Positions 16,209-21,601 of a stretch of DNA of 21,601 bases are shown here, one piece after another. Location: assembly GCA_035527835.1 (NCBI GenBank), contig DATKZS010000114.1, positions 1 to 21,601 of the forward strand, given 5' to 3'. The notes beneath the pieces are model-generated. The model was not told the origin of the DNA. It did not search any database and was given only the letters and a program-made list of their open reading frames with translations. A program made the translations under genes and the position numbers. Every line of letters begins with the position of its first letter. The first letter of the stretch is position 1. Source of the stretch: DATKZS01 sp035527835 [NCBI: bacterium]. Lineage in GTDB: Bacteria > RBG-13-61-14.

Positions 16209-18098
16209 TTACAATCCCGAAATCAGATCAGCGGGCAACAGGTCCGACGCGTCGGCCTTGATATAGACCGGAATGATGTCGAGCGGCGCTGGCTCGCTGA
16301 TGGTCGTGGGTCCCGTGTATTTTTTCGAGCGGTCCCACAGGCTCATCCACTCGCCCCGGGGCAGATACACCTCCCGCTCCTTTTTCCCGTCCTCCCACAC
16401 CGGCGCCACTAAAAGAGCCGGGCCGTACATGTACTCGTTCCACAGGTTCTTGACCTGAGGATCGTCCGGCCAGTCGAACACCAGCGGGTGCACGATGGGG
16501 TTCCCGGTCTCGTGCGCGCGCTGTTCCAGGGCATAGGTGTAATCCACGAGCCGGGCGTGGAGCCAGGTGTAGCGGTAATAGATATTGATCATCTCCTCGT
16601 CGTACGCGGGCTGGGTCGGCATCTTCCACGGCTCGTGCGACTCGACGCCTCCGATTTCCATGAGCGGGCAGAAGGCGGAGAAGGCGAGCCAGCGCGCGAA
16701 CAGCTCCCGCTTCTTGAAGCGCGCGTACCCGCCGGTGTCCGAGCCCCATACCGGATACCCCATGCAGGCCGTGCGCTGCAGCGCGATGATGGCGCTCCGG
16801 AGCCCCTTGTCCGTCGCGATCGCGCCCTGATAGATCGCGCCGGGGATGTCGCCGCCGTACACGATGCTCCACTGCGTGGTCCCGGTATAGGCCGGACGCG
16901 ACTTGATGATGAAGTCGTCGCCGCGCACCGCCCGCGCCACGTCGTGATAGAGCTTCACGTACAGCCGCGGGTAGTCGTTGTGGAGCTCGAACCCGGACCG
17001 GCCGTCGTGCCAGATGTCGTCCTTGCCCGAGGGGTTGTACTCGTCCGAGCGGTCCAGCTTCCAGCCGTCGGTGTCCGCGCTCCTCATAAAGCCCTCCAGC
17101 AACTTGAAATGCCACTCCCTGGCCGCCGGGTTCGTGTAATCAATGCACCGGTCGCCCATGATGTAGCCCTGCTCCCGCGCCTGGTACCCGAACTCCCACT
17201 CCTTCTTGCCCAGCGCCCACGGCGAGCCCCAGGTGATCACCCGCCAGCCCCGCTCGTGCATCTTCTGGATCATGGCGTCGCCGTTGGGGAAACGGTCCGG
17301 GTCCCAATTCAGATTGCCCCACCCGTACTCGCCCTCCGTCCACGGCCGGTCAATCAGGTAAACCCCCTTGGGGAAACCCAGCTTCTCGTACATCTTGATG
17401 TCCTCGGCAACCTCCGCGTTAACCGTCACACCGTCCAGCGTGTCGAACACGCCCGCCGCGTGCTCGTCCCGCCACTTCCACGGCATGAACGCCCACTTCG
17501 GCGGAAGGATCGGACGCCCGGTCAGCTCCGTGTACCGGTCCAACACCTCCGGGTACGACGGCCCCTTCAGGAAAACGCACGAGAAGCCCTCCGGCCCCGT
17601 CTCCCAGCCCACGCGCAGCACGTCCTGCTCCGTCTTCCCGAGATCGTACATGCCCGGCCACATGCCCTCCACAACCATGCCGTAGCCGCCGGACGAAATA
17701 TAAAACGGAGAGTACACGGCCTCGCTCGGCAGGATCCACATGGTCACGAGCTCGCCGCGGCGGTCCAATCCGCCCACGGCCTCCACGTGGCTCTCCGACG
17801 GACCGCGCCGCGACACGATCCGCTCGGTGAGACCGTAAATGGCCTCGCCGGGCACGAGCTTGATCGCGATGTTCCCGGACCGGCTCGTGAAGCGGATGCG
17901 GTTCAAGTCCAGCGGCTCCGCTCTTCCGTCGCCCGTGATCTTCAGTTCAAACGGATCGAGCCGGACCTCGACCTTCACCTCCGCGCCGTGCGGCCCGAGC
18001 TTCGGCTTCGTGAAAAATTCCGGCACCACCAGCGTCTGCGGCCACCACGAAATCACGCTCGCCAGCACCGCCGCCAGCACCACGTTCATGTACCGCAT
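16209..18098 (-). CDS. Secreted GH31 alpha-glycosidase
   Basis: A 629-residue retaining glycoside hydrolase. The ATG at 18098 is chosen because AAAGGAGGAGA lies directly before it and the protein then opens with a signal-like segment (MRYMNVVLAAVLASVISWW); upstream in-frame ATGs lie inside a palindromic repeat. An N-terminal beta-sandwich contains AIYGLTER. The catalytic barrel has PPKWAFMPWKWRDE. The nucleophile is Asp349 in GWKLDRSDEY and the probable acid/base is Asp417 in YGGDIPG, followed by WGSDTGGY. A C-terminal beta domain contains GPALLVAPVWEDG. GH31 members cleave terminal alpha-glucose, alpha-xylose and related sugars; specificity cannot be assigned here. It heads a two-gene operon with the DUF3298-type protein. 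Confidence 0.93.
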   Translation of the reverse strand: MRYMNVVLAAVLASVISWWPQTLVVPEFFTKPKLGPHGAEVKVEVRLDPFELKITGDGRAEPLDLNRIRFTSRSGNIAIKLVPGEAIYGLTERIVSRRGPSESHVEAVGGLDRRGELVTMWILPSEAVYSPFYISSGGYGMVVEGMWPGMYDLGKTEQDVLRVGWETGPEGFSCVFLKGPSYPEVLDRYTELTGRPILPPKWAFMPWKWRDEHAAGVFDTLDGVTVNAEVAEDIKMYEKLGFPKGVYLIDRPWTEGEYGWGNLNWDPDRFPNGDAMIQKMHERGWRVITWGSPWALGKKEWEFGYQAREQGYIMGDRCIDYTNPAAREWHFKLLEGFMRSADTDGWKLDRSDEYNPSGKDDIWHDGRSGFELHNDYPRLYVKLYHDVARAVRGDDFIIKSRPAYTGTTQWSIVYGGDIPGAIYQGAIATDKGLRSAIIALQRTACMGYPVWGSDTGGYARFKKRELFARWLAFSAFCPLMEIGGVESHEPWKMPTQPAYDEEMINIYYRYTWLHARLVDYTYALEQRAHETGNPIVHPLVFDWPDDPQVKNLWNEYMYGPALLVAPVWEDGKKEREVYLPRGEWMSLWDRSKKYTGPTTISEPAPLDIIPVYIKADASDLLPADLISGL

Positions 18099-18165
18099 CC
18101 GTCTCTCCTCCTTTGCTCGAACTGGTTTCATAACCAGAACAACCATCTCGGATGAAAAGATTATT

Positions 18166-18287
18166 GAGCCTCTTGCAAAAAGATTCCGGGGGGTAGCGCC
18201 GGCATCTTGCCGGCAACGTAACCCCCTAATATTACTGGTGCCTGTTTTTGCCGCCAAGATGGCGGCGCTACATTTTGCAAGAGGCTC
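18166..18287. repeat. Nested palindromic element upstream of the GH31 gene (family E)
   Basis: Outer 15-base arms GAGCCTCTTGCAAAA (18166-18180) and its exact complement (18273-18287) enclose a second inverted repeat: 18193-18216 and 18248-18271, 24 bases with four mismatches. The inner arms carry GTAGCGCCGGCATCTTGCC and are themselves palindromic. The arrangement suggests one palindromic element inserted into another, or a MITE with terminal repeats. It lies 68 bases upstream of the GH31 start codon and abuts the next repeat. Confidence 0.8.
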
Positions 18288-18289
18288 TA

Positions 18290-18364
18290 TTAACAAGGAT
18301 ATTCAGGAGTTCCAGGATGATTTCCGGTTTTCTTAATCCTGAACATCCTGAATATCCTTGTTAA
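18290..18364. repeat. Palindromic repeat, family B-like
   Basis: Arms 18290-18308 and 18346-18364 (TTAACAAGGATATTCAGGA and its exact complement) are perfect over 19 bases, with further spaced AGGAT/ATCCT units inside. It begins only two bases after the nested element upstream of GH31 and ends 38 bases before the stop of the FAD-dependent gene. Together the two repeats fill most of the 300 bases between these minus-strand genes. Confidence 0.8.
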
Positions 18365-18401
18365 ATTTTCTTGTCGGGGTTATGAAAACGCCTCTCCATT
18401 T

Positions 18402-19655
18402 CTATTTCCACTCCGCCCCCAGCATCTTCGCCACCGCCGCCGCCGAGTTGACGCAGTCCTCGTGCAGGCCGAAGCCGAAGTGGGAGCCGCAGTAAAAGGT
18501 GTTGAGCTTTCCGTTCAATGACGGCAGCTCCTTGATGGCGGCGGCGGAGGCGCGGTCGTAGATGGGGGTGCGGAAGACTTTTCTGTACTCGATGAGGTTG
18601 TCCGCGATGGGGAAGTTGGGGTGTTGCGAGCTGATGTAGGGGCAGTCGTCGGGCACGCTTTTGAGGTTGCGGATGTGGCCGTTGACCGAGGTGTGGGTCT
18701 TGCCGTCGCGCTCGGTGTAGAGGAACGTGAACAGGCAGTAGCGCTCCTGCTCCGGGAACGACGACCGGTCCTTGTGGACCACGATGGGTCCGTCCTGGTA
18801 CTTCCACGCGCCCAGGAGCCGCCTCTCGTCCGTTGTCGGCTGCTCCAGCAATCGGAGCGCCTGGTCCGCGTTGCAGGCGAAAATGACCTTGCCGAACCGC
18901 TCCCCGCTCCCGTCATCCATCTTCAGCACCGGCCCCGTCTCCGGCCGCGCCACGCTCTTGATCCGGGAATTCATCATGACCTTGGCCCCGGACTTTGACG
19001 CCAGCGCATCCACGTAGCTCTTCGTGTTGCCGGCCGCCTGGAACAGTCCGAACACCGGGTTCAGGAAAAAGTCCCGGTGCGCGATCATCTTGCCGAAAAA
19101 GTACGACGCCGGCCCCTCCATCACGTCCTCGTAATACATCGAGGACACCAGGCACAGAACGAACAAATGCAGCCGCAGCGCGTCGCGGTCGAACGGCGGC
19201 AGGAGCTTCAGCGCCTCCCTCATGCTGAGCCCCTCGAGCTTGCCCTCCTCAAAATACCGCTTGCCCCGGTGCATGTTCACGAAGCTACGGAGGATCGCGT
19301 AAAACGTCCCCGGCGAGAACATGGCAAACCGCTGCGCCTTAAGCCCGCGCCAGGTCCAGGCGATGCCATCGGTCTCCTTGCTGTCAAGGTTGCGCCAGGT
19401 CACGCCCCCGCCGTTGAAGCTGCACGTCTCGACGTTAAGCTCCTTCAGCAGCCGGTGGAAATTCGCATAGCTGTTCTTCCCGAACACCGCCGCCGCGATG
19501 TCGAACGACAGCCCGTCGCTCGTGCTGATGGTATGAGCATTACCCCCCAGCCTGCCATCCTTCTCGAACAGCGTGACCTCATATTTGTCGCGCAGCAAAT
19601 AAGCCGCGGTCAGCCCCGCCACGCCCCCGCCGATCACCGCCACTCTCTCCCCCAT
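18402..19655 (-). CDS. FAD-dependent amine-oxidase-like protein (COG2907 type)
   Basis: A 417-residue flavoprotein. The dinucleotide-binding fold is at the N-terminus: VAVIGGGVAGLTAAYLL with the GxGxxG variant at residues 9-14, Glu32 at the end of beta-2 (LFEKD) and the second FAD motif GRLGGNAHT. The middle has VIFACNADQALRLL, and the end has GSHFGFGLHEDCVNSA, the FAD-ribityl-binding C-terminal motif of the amine-oxidase superfamily. The sequence resembles COG2907 proteins, which often sit beside DUF1365 and cyclopropane-fatty-acid synthase genes; neither is in this window. The ATG at 19655 is chosen because it starts two codons before the FAD strand and follows GGGTGAAGG. Upstream in-frame extension reads as low-quality sequence overlapping vapB. 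The reaction is unknown. Confidence 0.9.
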   Translation of the reverse strand: MGERVAVIGGGVAGLTAAYLLRDKYEVTLFEKDGRLGGNAHTISTSDGLSFDIAAAVFGKNSYANFHRLLKELNVETCSFNGGGVTWRNLDSKETDGIAWTWRGLKAQRFAMFSPGTFYAILRSFVNMHRGKRYFEEGKLEGLSMREALKLLPPFDRDALRLHLFVLCLVSSMYYEDVMEGPASYFFGKMIAHRDFFLNPVFGLFQAAGNTKSYVDALASKSGAKVMMNSRIKSVARPETGPVLKMDDGSGERFGKVIFACNADQALRLLEQPTTDERRLLGAWKYQDGPIVVHKDRSSFPEQERYCLFTFLYTERDGKTHTSVNGHIRNLKSVPDDCPYISSQHPNFPIADNLIEYRKVFRTPIYDRASAAAIKELPSLNGKLNTFYCGSHFGFGLHEDCVNSAAAVAKMLGAEWK

Positions 19656-19693
19656 CGCCTTCACCCCCTCTATTCCAAATCCGATCCGCCCGC

Positions 19694-19702
19694 AGTATAG
19701 CA
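19694..19702 (-). promoter_or_regulatory. Extended -10 promoter of the FAD-dependent gene
   Basis: The minus strand reads TGCTATACT at 19702-19694, an extended -10 (TGn plus TATACT, five of six consensus bases). There is no good -35 at 17 bases, as is usual for extended -10 promoters. Transcription would start near 19687, about 30 bases before the ATG at 19655, which fits a short leader with a ribosome site. Confidence 0.5.
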
Positions 19703-19783
19703 TTGTTCGCGCAACCCCGCGAGGGGTGGGAACATGAGTAGCCGTAGGTGCAACCTGCGGAACAGATGAATTACGGCGCAACG

Positions 19784-19825
19784 CGCTTTGGAGTGCGCGC
19801 GGCTTGCCACACGCACTCCAAAGCG
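19784..19825. repeat. Small inverted repeat, family F
   Basis: CGCTTTGGAGTGCG (19784-19797) and its perfect complement (19812-19825) form a 14-bp stem with a 14-base loop in the gap between the divergent FAD-dependent and vapB genes. Just before it lies TAGGTGCAACCTGCGG (19745-19760), a small interrupted palindrome. It looks like part of a dispersed element, but no second copy is in the window. Confidence 0.65.
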
Positions 19826-19852
19826 GCATCCGACAGCCCGGGCGACTTTTAT

Positions 19853-19881
19853 TTGACAGGAACGCCTCCAACGGATAACAT
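19853..19881 (+). promoter_or_regulatory. Sigma70-type promoter of vapBC
   Basis: Perfect -35 TTGACA (19853-19858), 17 bases, then TAACAT (19876-19881, four of six consensus bases). The predicted start near 19888 is followed by the operator palindrome and then by the vapB ribosome site (GGGAGG at 19915-19920). Confidence 0.75.
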
Positions 19882-19896
19882 AGTAAGAGTAATGAT

Positions 19897-19911
19897 GGTA
19901 ATACTATTACC
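19897..19911 (+). promoter_or_regulatory. Palindromic operator of vapBC
   Basis: GGTAATA and TATTACC form a perfect palindrome around one central C, placed about 10-25 bases after the predicted transcription start and 15 bases before the vapB ATG. AbrB-type antitoxins repress their own operons by binding such A/T-rich palindromes. The same AT-rich character continues upstream (AGTAAGAGTAATGA), which may hold a weaker half-site. Confidence 0.65.
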
Positions 19912-19926
19912 AGAGGGAGGCTGGAC

Positions 19927-20154
19927 ATGAAGATCACGAGCAAGGGACAGGTGACCATTCCCCAGGAGGTCCGCGAGGGGGCCGGACTGCTGCCCGGCAC
20001 CGAGGTGGAGTTCGTGCTCCGCGGCAACCAGGTGCTGATCCGCAAAGAGCGCTCGGCCAATCACCGCGGCCGGCGGCTGGTCACCGCCCTGGCCGGCAAA
20101 GGCCAAGCCCGCATGAGCACCGACCAGATCATGAAGCTCACCCGGGGCGAATGA
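19927..20154 (+). CDS. vapB: VapB antitoxin, AbrB/SpoVT family
   Basis: A 75-residue protein. Residues 1-41 are a swapped-hairpin AbrB DNA-binding domain: MKITSKGQVTIPQEVRE is almost consensus, followed by LLPGTEVEFVLRGNQVLIRK. The remaining basic tail (residues 42-75) is of the kind that wraps and blocks the toxin. GGGAGG lies six bases before the ATG. The last four bases overlap the toxin start (ATGA), giving translational coupling. The dimer should neutralise VapC and repress the operon through the palindrome at 19897-19911. Confidence 0.93.
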   Translation: MKITSKGQVTIPQEVREGAGLLPGTEVEFVLRGNQVLIRKERSANHRGRRLVTALAGKGQARMSTDQIMKLTRGE

Positions 20155-20567
20155 TGCGCCGCGCCCTGGTTGACTCCAACGTGCTCCTCGATGTCATCAC
20201 CCACGACCGCAAATGGTTCGCCTGGTCCTCCGCCACCATCGCCCGCCTGGCCGACGAACACATGCTTGTGATCAACCCGGTGATCTACGCCGAGGTGTCC
20301 ATCGGCTTCGAGCGCATCGAGGACCTGGAACCGGCCCTCCCCGCCGACCTGATCCAGCGCTGCCCCATCCCCTGGGAAGCGGCCTTCCTGGCCGGCAAGT
20401 GCTTTGTACGCTACCGCCGGAGCGGCGGAAAGCGCCGCTCCCCACTCCCCGACTTCTTCATCGGCGCCCACGCCGCCGTTGACAAGCTCCCGCTCCTCAC
20501 CCGCGATCCCACCCGCTACCGAACCGATTTCCCCACCGTACAATTAATCTCCCCGCCCGGGACCTGA
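20151..20567 (+). CDS. vapC: VapC toxin, PIN-domain ribonuclease
   Basis: A 138-residue PIN-domain protein, normal for VapC. The four acidic positions that bind metal are in place: Asp8 in LVDSNVLLDV, Glu48 in INPVIYAEVS, Asp101 in PLPDFFIGAHA and Asp119 in LLTRDPTRY. It should be a Mg-dependent endoribonuclease acting on tRNA or rRNA when free of VapB. All catalytic residues look intact, so the toxin is probably active. The start codon overlaps the vapB stop. No terminator is evident after the stop; the region beyond is repetitive. Confidence 0.93.
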   Translation: MMRRALVDSNVLLDVITHDRKWFAWSSATIARLADEHMLVINPVIYAEVSIGFERIEDLEPALPADLIQRCPIPWEAAFLAGKCFVRYRRSGGKRRSPLPDFFIGAHAAVDKLPLLTRDPTRYRTDFPTVQLISPPGT

Positions 20568-20611
20568 GCCTAATGTCGAGACCTGACCACCGTCTTCCAT
20601 GAGGTGTGAGG

Positions 20612-20766
20612 GGTGAGGTTTGAGATTGGAGAATTGGATTCTGAACCTCAAACCACAAACCTCAAACCTCTCTTGACGGTGAATAACATCGGAAAGACGG
20701 ATGAGGGAAAAACGCACCTGCGGTTTGATGAAGGGGCCAGGCCTATGGCCTGCTCCTGACTCCACC
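20612..20766 (+). mobile_element. Group II intron 3'-end remnant, copy 1 (domains V-VI, degenerate)
   Basis: The unit begins with a small inverted repeat (GGTTTGAG against CTCAAACC, 20616-20669) and runs through AACATCGGAAAGACGGATGA. A domain V-like hairpin follows (about 20692-20728: GGATGAGGGAAA then CGGTTTGATG), then a domain VI-like stem (GCCAGGCCTATGGCCTGC). The sequence parallels the better-preserved copy at 21125-21264 but has a 14-base insertion and several changes in the DV and DVI stems. No reverse transcriptase or 5' intron end is in the window. An 18-base sequence (TAATGTCGAGACCTGACC, 20571-20588) precedes it and recurs at 20906 with one change. Confidence 0.5.
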
Positions 20767-20775
20767 CAGTCTCTT

Positions 20776-20863
20776 GCCCCAAAGGGGCATCCTTAACCAA
20801 GCCCAGGGTTGGCCGTCCCCGGACTACCCTGGAAAATCATCCCATCATCACCGGCCAACCCTG
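20776..20863. repeat. Intergenic palindromes between the intron remnants
   Basis: A short hairpin GCCCC-AAA-GGGGC (20776-20788) is followed by perfect 12-base inverted arms CAGGGTTGGCCG (20804-20815) and CGGCCAACCCTG (20852-20863). No coding sequence is supported here. Bases 20864-20982 hold the recurrence of the TAATGTCCAGACCTGACC motif (20906-20923) and a tandem of GATCCACC units (20926-20951), and nothing else I recognise. Confidence 0.6.
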
Positions 20864-20978
20864 TAAGGGTTGATTAAACATCTCTTCAATACGTTACCAA
20901 ATGTCTAATGTCCAGACCTGACCCCGATCCACCGATCCACCCCGATCCACCGAAGCCTTAGCGCGAGCGCGGGATGTT

Positions 20979-21103
20979 TCAACCGCGAAGGCACGAAGCA
21001 CACAAAGAAGAATTCTTGGTTTTGTCCTTAGTGCTCTTCATGTCTTGTGGTTGGAAAAATCTTCTTCTTCCCTTCCTTCCCTTGGTGTCTTGGTGGTTGA
21101 ATT
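20979..21103. repeat. Imperfect inverted repeat of family G
   Basis: Bases 20979-21013 (TTCAACCGCGAAGGCACGAA) are partly complementary to 21019-21053 (ending CTTGTGGTTG) and again to 21080-21101 (CTTGGTGTCTTGGTGGTTGA). The CAAG/CGAAG units resemble the family C repeats at 1647-1860 in style but not in exact sequence. It lies between the two intron remnants. Confidence 0.55.
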
Positions 21104-21124
21104 TTCATTCTTCAGAAAGGGGGA

Positions 21125-21264
21125 GGTGAGGTTTGAGATTGGAGAATTGGATTCTGAACCTCAAACCTCTCTTGACGGCGAATAACATCGGAAAGACGGA
21201 TGAGGGAAAACCGCACGTACGGTTTGATGAGGGAGGCTGGCCTATGGCCTGCTCCCTACTCTAT
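21125..21264 (+). mobile_element. Group II intron 3'-end remnant, copy 2 (domains V-VI)
   Basis: This copy matches 20612-20766 closely through GACGGCGAATAACATCGGAA. The domain V region (about 21190-21225) has GGATGAGGGAAAACCGCACG then TACGGTTTGATG, like known domain V hairpins with a GAAA tetraloop. The expected AGCC at the 5' base reads AGAC, so the catalytic triad may be damaged. Domain VI folds as a stem with GGCC-TAT-GGCC at the tip and GGGA/TCCC below. An unpaired A at 21258 lies six bases before the final AT (21263-21264), the normal place for the branch point and 3' splice site. The intron reads on the plus strand. No intron-encoded protein or 5' end is in view. Confidence 0.6.
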
Positions 21265-21545
21265 CAGTCTTCCGCGAAATCACTTTCCTTAAGGAGGATT
21301 TCATCGGGAACAACAATGCCCCGGTCATTGAGCTTGAGGCGTTCGAGAATAGAATTGATATTATCAATTGTTTCCAGAAGGTTATCATGACCAAAATTCG
21401 TAGATATTTCAGAACAAATAAAATTTAATAAAGCCGTGTAATGCTCGTCCAGATCGGGAGCATTGTTAATGAGCCAAATGGAGAAAGGGTGAGTGATATT
21501 ATTAAGGGGAGCAAGGTAATTTGGACAATTTTCCCTCATTTTCAT
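21264..21545 (-). CDS. AT-rich hypothetical protein, 93 aa
   Basis: I do not recognise this protein. It is acidic and helical, with PFSIWLINNAPDLDEHYTAL and a C-terminal half rich in Leu, Asn and Asp; no signal or membrane segment is seen. About 38% of its bases are G or C, against about 65-70% in neighbouring genes, which suggests recent transfer. The ATG at 21545 overlaps the TGA of an upstream GC-rich frame (ATGA), the arrangement of a coupled operon, which supports it as a real gene. Its stop codon (21266-21264) coincides with the last base of the intron remnant, so the original C-terminus may have been longer. No clear ribosome site precedes the ATG, consistent with coupling. Confidence 0.55.
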   Translation of the reverse strand: MKMRENCPNYLAPLNNITHPFSIWLINNAPDLDEHYTALLNFICSEISTNFGHDNLLETIDNINSILERLKLNDRGIVVPDEILLKESDFAED

Positions 21546-21601
21546 GCCGCCGCGTAGCGCACGCTGGGCGCGCGGAAAAAGGAGCGGACCACCGTGGGCT
21601 G
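21542..21601 (-). CDS. Partial gene running off the right edge (C-terminal 19 aa)
   Basis: The minus-strand frame is open from the window edge and ends at TGA (21544-21542), giving the tail PTVVRSFFRAPSVRYAAA. Codons are GC-rich as in the rest of the window. The stop overlaps the start of the AT-rich gene by four bases. Too little is visible to name a family. Confidence 0.35.
   Translation of the reverse strand, partial: QPTVVRSFFRAPSVRYAAA

Noticed and set aside
16488-18155. 555-codon plus-strand frame opposite the GH31 gene
   Set aside because: The GH31 frame has all catalytic motifs; the opposite frame is dominated by Arg, His, Pro and Val and has no ribosome site or motif.
18099-18296. 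66-codon N-terminal extension of the GH31 gene
   Set aside because: It would translate the palindromic repeat; the signal-peptide start at 18098 directly follows a strong ribosome site.
19656-20060. 135-codon N-terminal extension of the FAD-dependent gene
   Set aside because: It runs across the vapB promoter and antisense to vapB, whereas the Rossmann strand begins at the ATG at 19655.
20926-20951. GATCCACC tandem units, considered as a possible CRISPR or iteron array
   Set aside because: There are only three or four short, unevenly spaced units, with no spacers and no cas or replication gene nearby.
21133-21390. 85-codon plus-strand frame over the intron remnant
   Set aside because: It translates the inverted repeat and domain V-VI sequence and runs antisense into the AT-rich gene.

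Overview
The window is GC-rich bacterial chromosome; genes sampled run at about 65-70% G+C by eye. Two genes suggest a Gram-negative cell envelope: a large lipoprotein with a lipobox, and a protein related to lipopolysaccharide-core kinases. No marker fixes the phylum. The combination of a Rho factor, a GH31 glucosidase, many glycosyltransferases and a dense set of unrelated intergenic palindromes fits an uncultivated environmental lineage (PVC group, Omnitrophota or a similar deep branch), but that is a guess. I saw no tRNA, rRNA, CRISPR array or intact transposase.

Left part (1-7500): a small hypothetical gene and a LysE-type exporter lie on the minus strand. A plus-strand operon follows: a GT4 glycosyltransferase, a GT2 glycosyltransferase and a secreted penicillin-acylase-family lipoprotein, with 4-base and 34-base junctions. 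A short RNA-recognition-motif (RRM) protein on the minus strand converges on it across a good terminator.

Middle (7900-15233): a second GT4-GT2 module is paralogous to the first. Next come a third, different GT2-like transferase and a 501-residue protein that reads as a kinase domain followed by a degenerate second kinase domain. These look like surface-glycan or lipopolysaccharide assembly enzymes. The rho gene follows, with its own promoter and a leader of about 280 bases that contains a terminator-like hairpin.

Right part (15386-19655, minus strand): a GH31 alpha-glycosidase and a DUF3298-type secreted protein form a two-gene operon, preceded by an FAD-dependent amine-oxidase-like protein with its own extended -10 promoter. 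Divergent from these is a compact VapBC toxin-antitoxin operon with a clear promoter and a perfect palindromic operator.

Right edge (20568-21601): about 700 bases without a gene hold two copies of a unit ending in what looks like domains V and VI of a group II intron, with no reverse transcriptase in view. The second copy ends on the stop codon of an AT-rich small gene. The start codon of that gene overlaps the stop of a GC-rich gene running off the window.

Intergenic space is dominated by inverted repeats of at least seven sequence families. Some occur more than once in the window (1-71 with 7803-7872; 702-785 with 10768-10850, 6996-7065 and 18290-18364).
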